A stretch of 7,218 nucleotides of DNA from Bacillota bacterium (GTDB lineage Bacteria; Bacillota; Clostridia; Lachnospirales; Lachnospiraceae): assembly GCA_023387655.1 (NCBI GenBank), contig JAEWHR010000196.1, positions 1 through 7,218 on the forward strand, in the 5' to 3' direction. Within the stretch, counting starts at the first letter, position 1. Each line of letters opens with the position of its first letter. Made by a program: the position numbers and the translations under genes. The notes beneath the pieces are model-generated. The model did not search any database. It saw nothing but the letters and a program-made list of their open reading frames with translations, and was not told the DNA's origin. Shown piece after piece: positions 1 to 6,724 of the stretch.

Positions 1-15
1 AAAAAGTATAAACAC

Positions 16-63
16 AAAAAAAGGTGAATAAACCCATATAACCTGGGCTTAGTCACCTTTTTT
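16..63 (-). terminator. Rho-independent terminator after the CoA-disulfide reductase fusion gene
   Basis: Positions 17-27 and 53-63 are perfect 11-bp inverted arms (GGTGA with flanking A and T runs). An inner CCCA/TGGG pairing at 32-35 and 43-46 extends the hairpin. Read on the minus strand, the stem is followed by seven U residues (22 down to 16). It begins about 29 nt past the stop codon of the upstream gene, where a terminator is expected. The A-run on the other side means it could also work on the plus strand, but no plus-strand gene enters it within the window. Confidence 0.9.
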
Positions 64-91
64 AATCTTTATATCAACTATATATTAGCTT

Positions 92-2665
92 TTATACAAA
101 TAAATTCACATTTGATTCTTCCGCATCTCCTAGATAAGTGGCAACCCCTGCATATTCAACACCATCTATGAGCTCTTCTTTCGTAATTCCCATGACATCC
201 ATTGACATCGTACAGGCAACAAGCTTAATACCGCTCTTCATTGCTTGCATCATCAATTCTTCCACAGAATTCACGTTCTTATCTTTCATTACCTTTTGCA
301 TCATTTTCGTTCCCATACCACCCATGTTAAGCTTTGAAAGTTTTAATTTCTTGCTACCTCTTGGCATCATAGCTCCAAACATTTTATCCAAAAATGGCTT
401 CTTGACTTTCACTTTTTCTGGTTTTCTTAATGCATTTAGCCCCCAGAAGGTAAAGAACATAGTAACAGGTCTTCCAAGTGCTCTTGCGCCATTGGCAATA
501 ATAAAGGAGGCTAATACTTTATCTAAGTCCCCGCTGAATACAATAATTGTCTTCCCTTGCGGTAGTGTAGTTGGTACAACAGAATTTAAAATGGAACATG
601 ATTCATTTCCTTTTTTAATGAAAACTGTATTTTCTTTTTGACCAGGTTCTACCTTTACTAACGTATTTCCTGTTCGTCTACACCAAGCTTCTACATCCCG
701 TGCAAACCCCATATCGGTGGCAGTTACCTTAATCATTTCCCCATCCTTACACTTAGAAAGTGTTTCACTTACCTTTAAGATAGGTCCTGGACACTGTAAC
801 CCACAGCAGTCTATGATATGAATCTCTTCTACTGGCAACCCTTCCTCTACTTCACTCACTTGATTTTTTTCTACCGATATCTCTGCTGCCATTACTTTAT
901 CATTGCTGTACATGAAACTATCTTCTAATTCCATATCTACCTCTTCCTCTTCATAACCTTTATCATATTCTTCATGGTGCATAGACTTATAAAATGAGGT
1001 TCCACCGGATAATACTCTCACTTTATCAAACCCATGTTGTTTTAATATTCGGGCTGCATTATAAGAACGTACTCCAATTGCGCAATAAGGTACAATGGTT
1101 TTATTTTTATCTAATTCCTTCAATCTTTCGCGTAGTTTTCCAAGAGGTATGTGATAAGATTTTGGTATTTGATATACGATTCGTTCTACTTCCTCAGTTA
1201 CATCAAGTACAATATAGTCCTTAGACAATTCCTCGTCTGAAAGTATCTGATCAAGTTCCTCATATTCAATAAAGCTCACCAATCCTTTTATAATATTCTC
1301 AGCAGTGAAACCTAGCATGTTAACAGGGTCCTTGGCTGAGGAATACGGAGGTGCATAGGCAAGTTCAAGCTCCGTTAAATCATGCACATTGCCACCTAGC
1401 TTCATCACAGTTGCTATGGTATCAATCCTCTTATCAGCTCCTTCCATGCCAACAATTTGACTGCCATAGATTTTTCCGTTCGCATCAAAGATAAGTTTGA
1501 GTACCAAAGTAGTTGCTCCTGGATAGTAGCCCGCGTGTGATTTTTGATAAATAAGAGCAGTATGATAGTCGACCTCTTTTTTCTTACCAAGCTGTATCAA
1601 CATCTTCTCATTTACCCCGACACTAGCACTTGTTAGATCAAATACTTTTGCAATCGAAGTTCCCATCGTTCCAGTATACTTTATTTGATCCCCAACAATA
1701 TTATCTGCTGCTATTCTTGCTTGCTTATTCGCTGGCCCTGCTAAAGGTATCATCGTTTTACTTGAAAGTATCGGATTCACTACTTCAATTACATCACCAA
1801 CTGCATAGATGGAAGGGACTGATGTTTGAAGATATTCATTCACTACAATGCCACCACGCTCGTTAACTAAAAGATTGGCATCTTTCGCAAGTTTACTATT
1901 TGGACGAATTCCAATTGATAAGATGACCATATCCACAGTACAAGTTTTTCCACTGTTTAGTAATATCCTTGTTTTATTTCTATGTTCTAATGATTTTACG
2001 TCTTGTTCTAAGGATTTTACACCGTCGGATAAGATTAACTCCACTCCTTGACTTCGAATCTGTTCATGAAGAATCTGCGCCATCTCATAATCTAGTGTCG
2101 GCATCACTTGGTCTTGCATCTCGATCATCGTTACCGATAAGCCTGCGGCATGAAGATTTTCTGCCATCTCAATTCCAATAAATCCACCACCTATTACTGC
2201 AACGCTCTTTGGGTTTTCTTTCTTTATATACTCCTTAATCGCGTCTGTATCAGGTACATTCCATAATACAAAGACATTTGGCGCATCAATTCCACTGATC
2301 GCTGGACGGATTGGAGAAGAACCCGTTGCAATAATAAGTGTATCATAGCTTTCTTCGTAAGTATCTATTTCACCAACTTTTCTTACTGTTACTTTTTTCT
2401 CCTCAGGATTAATTTTTACTACCTCACTATGGACTCTCACATCAATATTAAACTTTGCTTTCATTCCAGCGGGTGTTTGTAATAACAAAGCGTCTCTACT
2501 TTTAATTACATCACCAATATAATAAGGGAGACCACAATTCGCATAGGAAATTTCTCCTCCCTTTTCAAATACTACAATCTCCATATCCTCATCACGTCTT
2601 CGTAGACGTGCTGCCGCAGTTGCTCCACCTGCTACCCCACCAATAATCACTGTTTTTTTACTCAT
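92..2665 (-). CDS. CoA-disulfide/polysulfide reductase fused to rhodanese, TusA and DsrE2 domains
   Basis: An 857-residue cytosolic flavoenzyme carrying a whole sulfur relay. Residues 1-450 are the pyridine nucleotide-disulfide oxidoreductase core: FAD-binding GGVAGG at 9-14, a single redox cysteine C44 in SYANCGLPY, the NAD(P)H-binding GGGFIG at 159-164, the second FAD motif YAVGD at 287-291, and a dimerisation domain ending in YAPPYSSAKDP. A lone cysteine in this position is characteristic of CoA-disulfide reductases, which form a mixed disulfide with CoA. Residues about 470-565 are a rhodanese with active loop CAIGVRS (C528). An acidic linker (570-605) leads to a TusA/SirA domain (615-688, CPGP with C625). 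Residues 703-857 are a DsrE2 domain with C818 in ACTMSMDVMG. CoADR-rhodanese fusions are known to reduce CoA persulfides and polysulfides with NAD(P)H. The exact substrate here is inferred. GGAGG lies 7 nt before the ATG. The gene has its own promoter and terminator. Confidence 0.93.
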   Translation of the reverse strand: MSKKTVIIGGVAGGATAAARLRRRDEDMEIVVFEKGGEISYANCGLPYYIGDVIKSRDALLLQTPAGMKAKFNIDVRVHSEVVKINPEEKKVTVRKVGEIDTYEESYDTLIIATGSSPIRPAISGIDAPNVFVLWNVPDTDAIKEYIKKENPKSVAVIGGGFIGIEMAENLHAAGLSVTMIEMQDQVMPTLDYEMAQILHEQIRSQGVELILSDGVKSLEQDVKSLEHRNKTRILLNSGKTCTVDMVILSIGIRPNSKLAKDANLLVNERGGIVVNEYLQTSVPSIYAVGDVIEVVNPILSSKTMIPLAGPANKQARIAADNIVGDQIKYTGTMGTSIAKVFDLTSASVGVNEKMLIQLGKKKEVDYHTALIYQKSHAGYYPGATTLVLKLIFDANGKIYGSQIVGMEGADKRIDTIATVMKLGGNVHDLTELELAYAPPYSSAKDPVNMLGFTAENIIKGLVSFIEYEELDQILSDEELSKDYIVLDVTEEVERIVYQIPKSYHIPLGKLRERLKELDKNKTIVPYCAIGVRSYNAARILKQHGFDKVRVLSGGTSFYKSMHHEEYDKGYEEEEVDMELEDSFMYSNDKVMAAEISVEKNQVSEVEEGLPVEEIHIIDCCGLQCPGPILKVSETLSKCKDGEMIKVTATDMGFARDVEAWCRRTGNTLVKVEPGQKENTVFIKKGNESCSILNSVVPTTLPQGKTIIVFSGDLDKVLASFIIANGARALGRPVTMFFTFWGLNALRKPEKVKVKKPFLDKMFGAMMPRGSKKLKLSKLNMGGMGTKMMQKVMKDKNVNSVEELMMQAMKSGIKLVACTMSMDVMGITKEELIDGVEYAGVATYLGDAEESNVNLFV

Positions 2666-2746
2666 CGCTACCCCTCCAACTATAATTTATTTTTTAACAA
2701 AATAGAATCAATCCGTGGTTACCTAAAATCATCTTTCTTTAAGTAT

Positions 2747-2775
2747 AGTATATTCCTGTAAAAATTCTCCGTCAG
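2747..2775 (-). promoter_or_regulatory. Probable sigma-A-type promoter of the sulfur-transfer fusion gene
   Basis: On the minus strand a CTGACG -35 element (2770-2775, four of six consensus bases) is separated by 17 nt from TATACT (2747-2752, five of six). A second overlapping TATACT lies at 2742-2747. Transcription would start near 2740, giving a leader of about 75 nt before the ATG at 2665. The assignment rests on consensus matching only, but placement between the purE terminator and a gene with a strong ribosome binding site supports it. Confidence 0.55.
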
Positions 2776-2787
2776 TGATTAAATCAC
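2775..2787. promoter_or_regulatory. Perfect palindrome abutting the -35 element, operator candidate
   Basis: GTGATT at 2775-2780 and AATCAC at 2782-2787 are perfect inverted arms around one central base. The site overlaps the first base of the proposed -35 element of the sulfur-transfer gene. A symmetric 13-bp site placed here suits a dimeric regulator. The GTGA/TCAC arms recall CRP/FNR-superfamily half-sites, but the spacing is shorter than the usual consensus, so no regulator can be named. A chance palindrome in AT-rich DNA is possible. Confidence 0.4.
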
Positions 2788-2795
2788 ATAGATGC

Positions 2796-2846
2796 AAAAA
2801 GAGCTATTACAAAATAGTCTTAACCTATTGTTGTAATAGCTCTTTT
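2796..2846 (-). terminator. Strong rho-independent terminator after purE
   Basis: Arms at 2797-2812 and 2831-2846 are perfectly complementary over 16 bp, with GAGC in the stem. The inner AATAG/CTATT pairing (2813-2817 with 2825-2829) continues the helix past one bulged base, leaving a 7-nt loop. On the minus strand the stem runs into five U residues. It lies about 62 nt beyond the purE stop codon and separates purE from the promoter of the next gene. The plus-strand side also ends in a T-run, so it may act in both directions. Confidence 0.92.
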
Positions 2847-2908
2847 CATTTACTTAGGATGATTTATTGTTTCGTTCTAATGTTTTTCAAAGCATACCTT
2901 TTTGGGGA

Positions 2909-3415
2909 TTATTTTAAGTATTCTTTGTATCCAACACTCTCAAGCTTCTCTTTTTTTGCAACAACAGAAGCTTTTAACTCTTCTTTATAAGCTTTTAATT
3001 TCTCAAGAATTTCTGGGTCAGAAGTAGCTAATATCTTTGCTGCTAAAATACCTGCATTTGCTGCTCCGTCAATTGCTACCGTTGCCACTGGAATTCCTGC
3101 TGGCATCTGAACGATGGAGTAGAGGGAGTCTACGCCGCTTAATGCTTTTGAATGAATTGGCACACCGATTACTGGCATAGTAAAAATAGCTGCTGCCATT
3201 CCTGGAAGATGTGCTGCACCACCTGCGCCTGCAATAATTACTTTGAAACCCTTTTCTTCTGCCTTGGTAGCATAATCGAAGAAAATGTCAGGCATTCTGT
3301 GTGCGCTGATTACAGTTATCTCATAATCAATTCCAAACTTCTCTAGCATCTCTGCTGCCTTACTCATTACAGGAAGGTCTGAATCACTTCCCATTACAAT
3401 TCCTACTTTAGCCAT
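2909..3415 (-). CDS. purE: N5-carboxyaminoimidazole ribonucleotide mutase, class I
   Basis: A 168-residue cytosolic enzyme of de novo purine synthesis. It moves the carboxyl group of N5-CAIR (made by PurK) to carbon 4, giving 4-carboxyaminoimidazole ribonucleotide. Diagnostic class I motifs are all present: GSDSD at 9-13 for the phosphate site, SAHR at 37-40 with the catalytic histidine H39, GGAAHLPGM at 65-73, and the block DSLYSIVQMPAG at 96-107 followed by PVATVAI. Length matches the family and the ATG start fits the family N-terminus. AAAGGA ends 10 nt before the ATG. The gene follows the peptidase gene by 90 nt and is closed by a terminator, so purK, purC and other purine genes are not directly downstream. 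No purine riboswitch or PurR box was recognised in the 90-nt gap. Confidence 0.97.
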   Translation of the reverse strand: MAKVGIVMGSDSDLPVMSKAAEMLEKFGIDYEITVISAHRMPDIFFDYATKAEEKGFKVIIAGAGGAAHLPGMAAAIFTMPVIGVPIHSKALSGVDSLYSIVQMPAGIPVATVAIDGAANAGILAAKILATSDPEILEKLKAYKEELKASVVAKKEKLESVGYKEYLK

Positions 3416-3456
3416 GTTAAATACATCCTTTCCTCTTGCTTTCTATCTATAGCTAA

Positions 3457-3502
3457 CTCCCCACTTGATGGAGAAGTAACTTTAAAAGGGTATTTACTTC
3501 TC
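3457..3502 (-). promoter_or_regulatory. Two mutually exclusive hairpins between the peptidase gene and purE
   Basis: On the minus-strand transcript, GAGAAGTAA (3494-3502) pairs perfectly with TTACTTCTC (3471-3479) across a 14-nt loop. The next arm, TTCTCCA (3469-3475), can instead pair with TGGGGAG (3457-3463) across a 5-nt loop, using two G-U pairs. The two hairpins share bases 3471-3475 and cannot form together. Neither is followed by a U-run, so neither is a classical terminator. The arrangement could be a weak transcript-end structure, an RNA processing or stabilising element, or an attenuation-like switch. It could also be chance. Confidence 0.35.
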
Positions 3503-3505
3503 TTC

Positions 3506-5587
3506 CTATTGTAGCTCTTTTAATGCATCATTTAAACGCTCAGTTCCAGGTAGAACAAAACGTCCATCTTCAATAATCATTATCTTTTGATTATCCTTGG
3601 TATAAACTGAAATCTCTTTGATTTCATCATAAGGAATCGTAATGTCAGTATGGCAATTCACATATGCCTTTGACATATCGGTATGACGAAGTGCTGATAC
3701 CTCATTTTCTCTTGCAACAATTTCTTTTCCATCAGGATTATAAACCTTATGGTCCTCACTTCTACTGTAGCAAGTATCACCTACTGCAAAGTGTGGTCCT
3801 GTTTTTTCCGCAATAAGAATTGGTAACTTACGCTGGATATCAAACTTACGTCCCATTACATAAGCAGTGGTGTTCGTTCCAATCGCAAACTCTCCAAGAG
3901 GAAGAGTATCTCGGTTCATTAAAATATTTTCTTTTACATAGTTTGTATTTTGTTCACTATCTGTGAAATTAGAACAGCCATAGTCGGTAATCATACCATC
4001 TTCAAAACAGATCTTTAAATCCTTGTATTCCAAACCATTTAAGAAGACCTTACTTACATTTAACTCACCATTGGTACCAGTTAGCTTTGGTGAAGTAAAT
4101 ACTTCTCCTACCGGAATATTTACATCTGCGGTACAGTTTTCAAAAATCGTTTCTTTCTCTGGGTTCTTTAATTCATAAAGCATAACCTTAAGGTCTGTAG
4201 TATTTCCATTCGATCCTAAGATATGGCAGTATACGCCTTTATCAAGAGCATCGATAATGTGCTGTTGGATTGCTTTATATTCTTCATTATCAAGATTATT
4301 TACTTTAACTGTCTCAGCAAATATATCATGGAACTTCTCACCGATGGATGGAAGTGGATAAGCAATAATCGTAAAGGAGATTTCCTCTGATTTAACAAAC
4401 TCCTGCATCATCTGGCTTATCTGTCCTTGTGCCTGAGTATTTAATTCCTGTTGTTTTTTATCTAAATAAATTGCTTCCGGTTTGTTAATTGGTTCAAAGT
4501 CTGGCTCACCAAATGTCTCTAATACCGCTGGGCCTGCATAAGATGCACACTCTACACGGTATTTTTCCATCGCTGTTTTGGTGGCAACAAAATGACGTTC
4601 TGTATAGTTTTTATCAAAGAACAGTCCCTTATCAAATCGATGGTCGTATTCATACTGTGGATTTGGGCTGGTTGCATAATAACCAACTTTTCTACCACCC
4701 TTGCGATTAATCATATCTGTGGCTACACGATATACCGTTACCTTCTTGCCTAATTTCTCGAAGTTTTGAAATGCATATCGCATCATACGTTCAAATCCAA
4801 TGCAGGTACGAATCCCAACAATACTCTTCTTTGATAGATCAGCTCCCATCATAACAAAACCACGTACGTAACCTTCGGTATAGGTATCCGCCATCGCTTT
4901 TACTTCTTCTTCTGGTAGCTGATTTAAAAATTCCGCAATTTTCAACTCATTTTCTGTAATGTATTCGCCGTACTGATAAAGGTATCTAAGGTCTGATAGA
5001 TCAGAATCCATAATAACATCATAAGCAAAGGTATAAGTCGGATCATACATCTCACGAACACGCATGTCCATTAAGTCTTCTGCATAATCACTTGCAAAAT
5101 AATAAATCGCACGTTTTACGTCCTTATAAGTATACTCATCCTCTTCTTCAAAGTTATTATATACTTCAATAAAAAGTTCTACGGACATGGTAAAAGGTAA
5201 TAACTTATACTCAAAGGCACATGGAATCAAAGAACGAACTTCTGTTGCCAAAAAGGTTATTATCTTGCCATAATCCTCGCCAAATACAGAAACCGCATAA
5301 GCAGGATTTGCATAACTTTTGTTATAATTATCATTTCGTATATCTTCATAGAGCTCTTCATTTTGTTTCTTTAACTGCTCAAGAGTTAATTTCGCTTGTT
5401 CCCCACTCTTTACTGCTAATGCAATATCATATAACTTTAGTAAGAAGGCTGCATTCTTCTTGAAAAAATCACGATACTTCTCACTCACAGTATCCTCGGT
5501 TAACATTACTTGTAAACGCTCAATGGATAATGACAACCTCTCTAATACTGCTTCATTTTCTTCTTGTAAACGTTGAATCGTTCTCAT
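3506..5587 (-). CDS. M29-family aminopeptidase-like metalloprotein with long N-terminal extension
   Basis: A 693-residue protein whose C-terminal half resembles M29 (aminopeptidase T/AmpS-type) metallopeptidases, which remove N-terminal residues from peptides using a two-metal site. The family's ligand order can be followed: E495 in NIPVGEVFT, E566 in PLGEFAIG, H599 in TGPHFAVG, Y607 in TCYSRS, then H646 and D648 in CHTDITIP. All six appear intact, so activity is plausible. Ordinary M29 enzymes are about 400-415 residues. Here residues 1-235 are extra, beginning with a charged, Leu/Glu-rich, probably coiled-coil or helical segment (1-85) and a Tyr/Asp/Glu-rich helical region. No signal peptide or membrane helix is seen, so it is probably cytosolic. 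The ATG is preceded by AAGGA at 10 nt. The 129-nt gap upstream (5588-5716) holds no clear terminator and only a poor promoter match (-35 at 5668-5673, -10 at 5645-5650). Substrate unknown. Confidence 0.82.
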   Translation of the reverse strand: MRTIQRLQEENEAVLERLSLSIERLQVMLTEDTVSEKYRDFFKKNAAFLLKLYDIALAVKSGEQAKLTLEQLKKQNEELYEDIRNDNYNKSYANPAYAVSVFGEDYGKIITFLATEVRSLIPCAFEYKLLPFTMSVELFIEVYNNFEEEDEYTYKDVKRAIYYFASDYAEDLMDMRVREMYDPTYTFAYDVIMDSDLSDLRYLYQYGEYITENELKIAEFLNQLPEEEVKAMADTYTEGYVRGFVMMGADLSKKSIVGIRTCIGFERMMRYAFQNFEKLGKKVTVYRVATDMINRKGGRKVGYYATSPNPQYEYDHRFDKGLFFDKNYTERHFVATKTAMEKYRVECASYAGPAVLETFGEPDFEPINKPEAIYLDKKQQELNTQAQGQISQMMQEFVKSEEISFTIIAYPLPSIGEKFHDIFAETVKVNNLDNEEYKAIQQHIIDALDKGVYCHILGSNGNTTDLKVMLYELKNPEKETIFENCTADVNIPVGEVFTSPKLTGTNGELNVSKVFLNGLEYKDLKICFEDGMITDYGCSNFTDSEQNTNYVKENILMNRDTLPLGEFAIGTNTTAYVMGRKFDIQRKLPILIAEKTGPHFAVGDTCYSRSEDHKVYNPDGKEIVARENEVSALRHTDMSKAYVNCHTDITIPYDEIKEISVYTKDNQKIMIIEDGRFVLPGTERLNDALKELQ

Positions 5588-5716
5588 ATTTCACCATTCC
5601 TTCTTTCTATGTTTTATTCTTCACTTTTGTATCCTAATAAAAATTTAATATTCTGGTTTGGAATCTATTTCATTCATTTAATCCATCTGATATTTTCTTT
5701 ATGGACTTCTTAAGTT

Positions 5717-6040
5717 TTATATCACAATCCCTAGAATATATAAGCAGAACAAGCTGATCATCATGATACCATTGATACCAATTCCTAGAATAGGTGCTAC
5801 CAAATAAATATCTTTTTCTTGAAAACTCTTATATCCCGCAATAAAACCATAAACCGAAGCTAAGAGAGTGGTTATACCAATTGCTCCAAGAACGATATCA
5901 CCCTGTCCTTTATTCATACCTGAGATAATTGAAATTGTAAAGAAGGATACGATTACCGCGATTCCGAGTAAAAATGATAGGATACCATTCTTTGAATGCA
6001 CTCTTCCTTTAAATTTATACTTCGCTTTTTTTAGTATCAT
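5717..6040 (-). CDS. Small three-helix membrane protein, DUF6142-like
   Basis: A 107-residue integral membrane protein of unknown function. A short basic N-terminus (residues 1-18, rich in Lys and Arg, with the HSKNG turn) leads into three hydrophobic segments at about 20-41, 48-70 and 79-106, and the chain ends at the membrane. The basic start predicts a cytoplasmic N-terminus. The pattern of KxKYKFKGRVHSKNGILSF followed by three helices resembles the DUF6142 family of clostridia, recalled from memory and not searched. No catalytic motif is visible. AGGAGG sits 5 nt before the ATG, and the gene begins 27 nt after the vanZ stop, so the two are almost certainly co-transcribed. The pairing suggests a shared envelope role, but that is inference. 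Confidence 0.78.
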   Translation of the reverse strand: MILKKAKYKFKGRVHSKNGILSFLLGIAVIVSFFTISIISGMNKGQGDIVLGAIGITTLLASVYGFIAGYKSFQEKDIYLVAPILGIGINGIMMISLFCLYILGIVI

Positions 6041-6067
6041 GAATTCCTCCTATTATTTCACATGGGA

Positions 6068-6562
6068 TTATTCCATTCGATATTTATGGTGACTATTCTT
6101 CTTTCCCCTATAAATCGTATAAATGGCATACATAATCTTGTAGCTTAAATATCCAAGCACTCCTCCGATGGTGTTTAAAAACAAATCATCTACATCAAAA
6201 CTACCTATCTGATAAAGAAGTTGTATCGTCTCTATGGTTAAAGTTAGACCAAAACTCCAAAAAAGTACAGAGAAAAAACCTCTGCGTTTTAAACTAATCA
6301 TCGGTAGACAAAATCCAAATGGCATAAATGCTACCACATTTCCTATCATATTAACCAAAAAACCTTCCAGTCCGACTTCTCTTCGATAGATGAAAAAACG
6401 CTTTATTTCACGAAATAACACCAAATTGTATCGGTAGCCATGACTTACTTCTGTTCTTCCATATCGCTCACTAAAAAAAAGAAAGTATGACAAACAGGCT
6501 AAATAGCCAAGAAAAAGTATCCATACCATCACTCGTTTTCCTGTACTTAAACTACACTTCAA
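6068..6562 (-). CDS. VanZ family membrane protein
   Basis: A VanZ-like integral membrane protein of 164 residues from the preferred start. Family signatures are clear: YNLVLFREI near residue 45, a conserved helix with NMIGNVVAFMPFGFCLP at 71-87, ETIQ at 111-114, and FDVDDLFLNTIGG at 122-134. Hydrophobic segments lie at about 12-30, 68-92, 96-117 and 124-146, with a basic tail. VanZ proper gives low-level teicoplanin resistance, but most family members are uncharacterised envelope proteins, and no vanA-type resistance genes lie nearby. Start choice: the ATG at 6580 has no ribosome binding site and sits only about 14 nt from the predicted transcription start. The in-frame TTG at 6562 has AGGAG 8 nt upstream, so TTG is preferred. 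Using the ATG would add six residues. It is the first gene of a unit with the small membrane protein. Confidence 0.9.
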   Translation of the reverse strand: MKCSLSTGKRVMVWILFLGYLACLSYFLFFSERYGRTEVSHGYRYNLVLFREIKRFFIYRREVGLEGFLVNMIGNVVAFMPFGFCLPMISLKRRGFFSVLFWSFGLTLTIETIQLLYQIGSFDVDDLFLNTIGGVLGYLSYKIMYAIYTIYRGKKNSHHKYRME

Positions 6563-6570
6563 AACACATA

Positions 6571-6575
6571 CTCCT
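6571..6575 (-). promoter_or_regulatory. Ribosome binding site that selects a TTG start for the VanZ gene
   Basis: AGGAG on the minus strand ends 8 nt before the TTG at 6562-6560. It lies inside the first codons of the longer reading that begins with the ATG at 6580, which itself has no Shine-Dalgarno match. This argues that translation starts at TTG. Confidence 0.65.
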
Positions 6576-6600
6576 ATCATGCCATACTAGAATAACTATC

Positions 6601-6629
6601 ATTATACACTAGCATTTCCACATATTCAA
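6601..6629 (-). promoter_or_regulatory. Probable sigma-A promoter of the VanZ/small membrane protein unit
   Basis: On the minus strand TTGAAT (6624-6629, four of six -35 bases) is followed after exactly 17 nt by a perfect TATAAT -10 box (6601-6606). Predicted transcription start is near 6594, giving a leader of about 32 nt to the TTG start and placing AGGAG in the leader. It is the best promoter match in the window. Tandem repeats lie roughly 100-160 bp upstream. Confidence 0.75.
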
Positions 6630-6724
6630 GAATAACAAAATTGTCATACTTATTAAAATAACCAATTAATTCGATTTTAGCCTTGTGAAAATAAAGGACA
6701 AATGAAAGCATCTGAAAATTAAAT

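Noticed and set aside
138..641. Plus-strand open frame of 167 codons opposite the sulfur-transfer gene
   Set aside because: It lies wholly antisense to the conserved TusA/DsrE2-coding region and has no ribosome binding site or family resemblance. It is a shadow frame.
2775..2990. Plus-strand open frame of 71 codons over the purE 3' end and terminator
   Set aside because: It runs through the purE terminator hairpin and the purE coding end, with no ribosome binding site and no recognisable protein.
3416..3505. Purine riboswitch or PurR box in front of purE
   Set aside because: The 90-nt gap shows no recognisable purine-riboswitch core and no PurBox-like repeats, only the short alternative hairpins described separately.
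5645..5673. Possible promoter for the M29-like gene (ATGAAA, 17 nt, TATTAA)
   Set aside because: Both hexamers match only four of six consensus bases, and such matches are expected by chance in this very AT-rich gap.
6068..6580. Glycopeptide-resistance (van) cluster suggested by the VanZ protein
   Set aside because: No ligase, dehydrogenase, dipeptidase or two-component genes are present. VanZ-family proteins are common in clostridia without resistance clusters.
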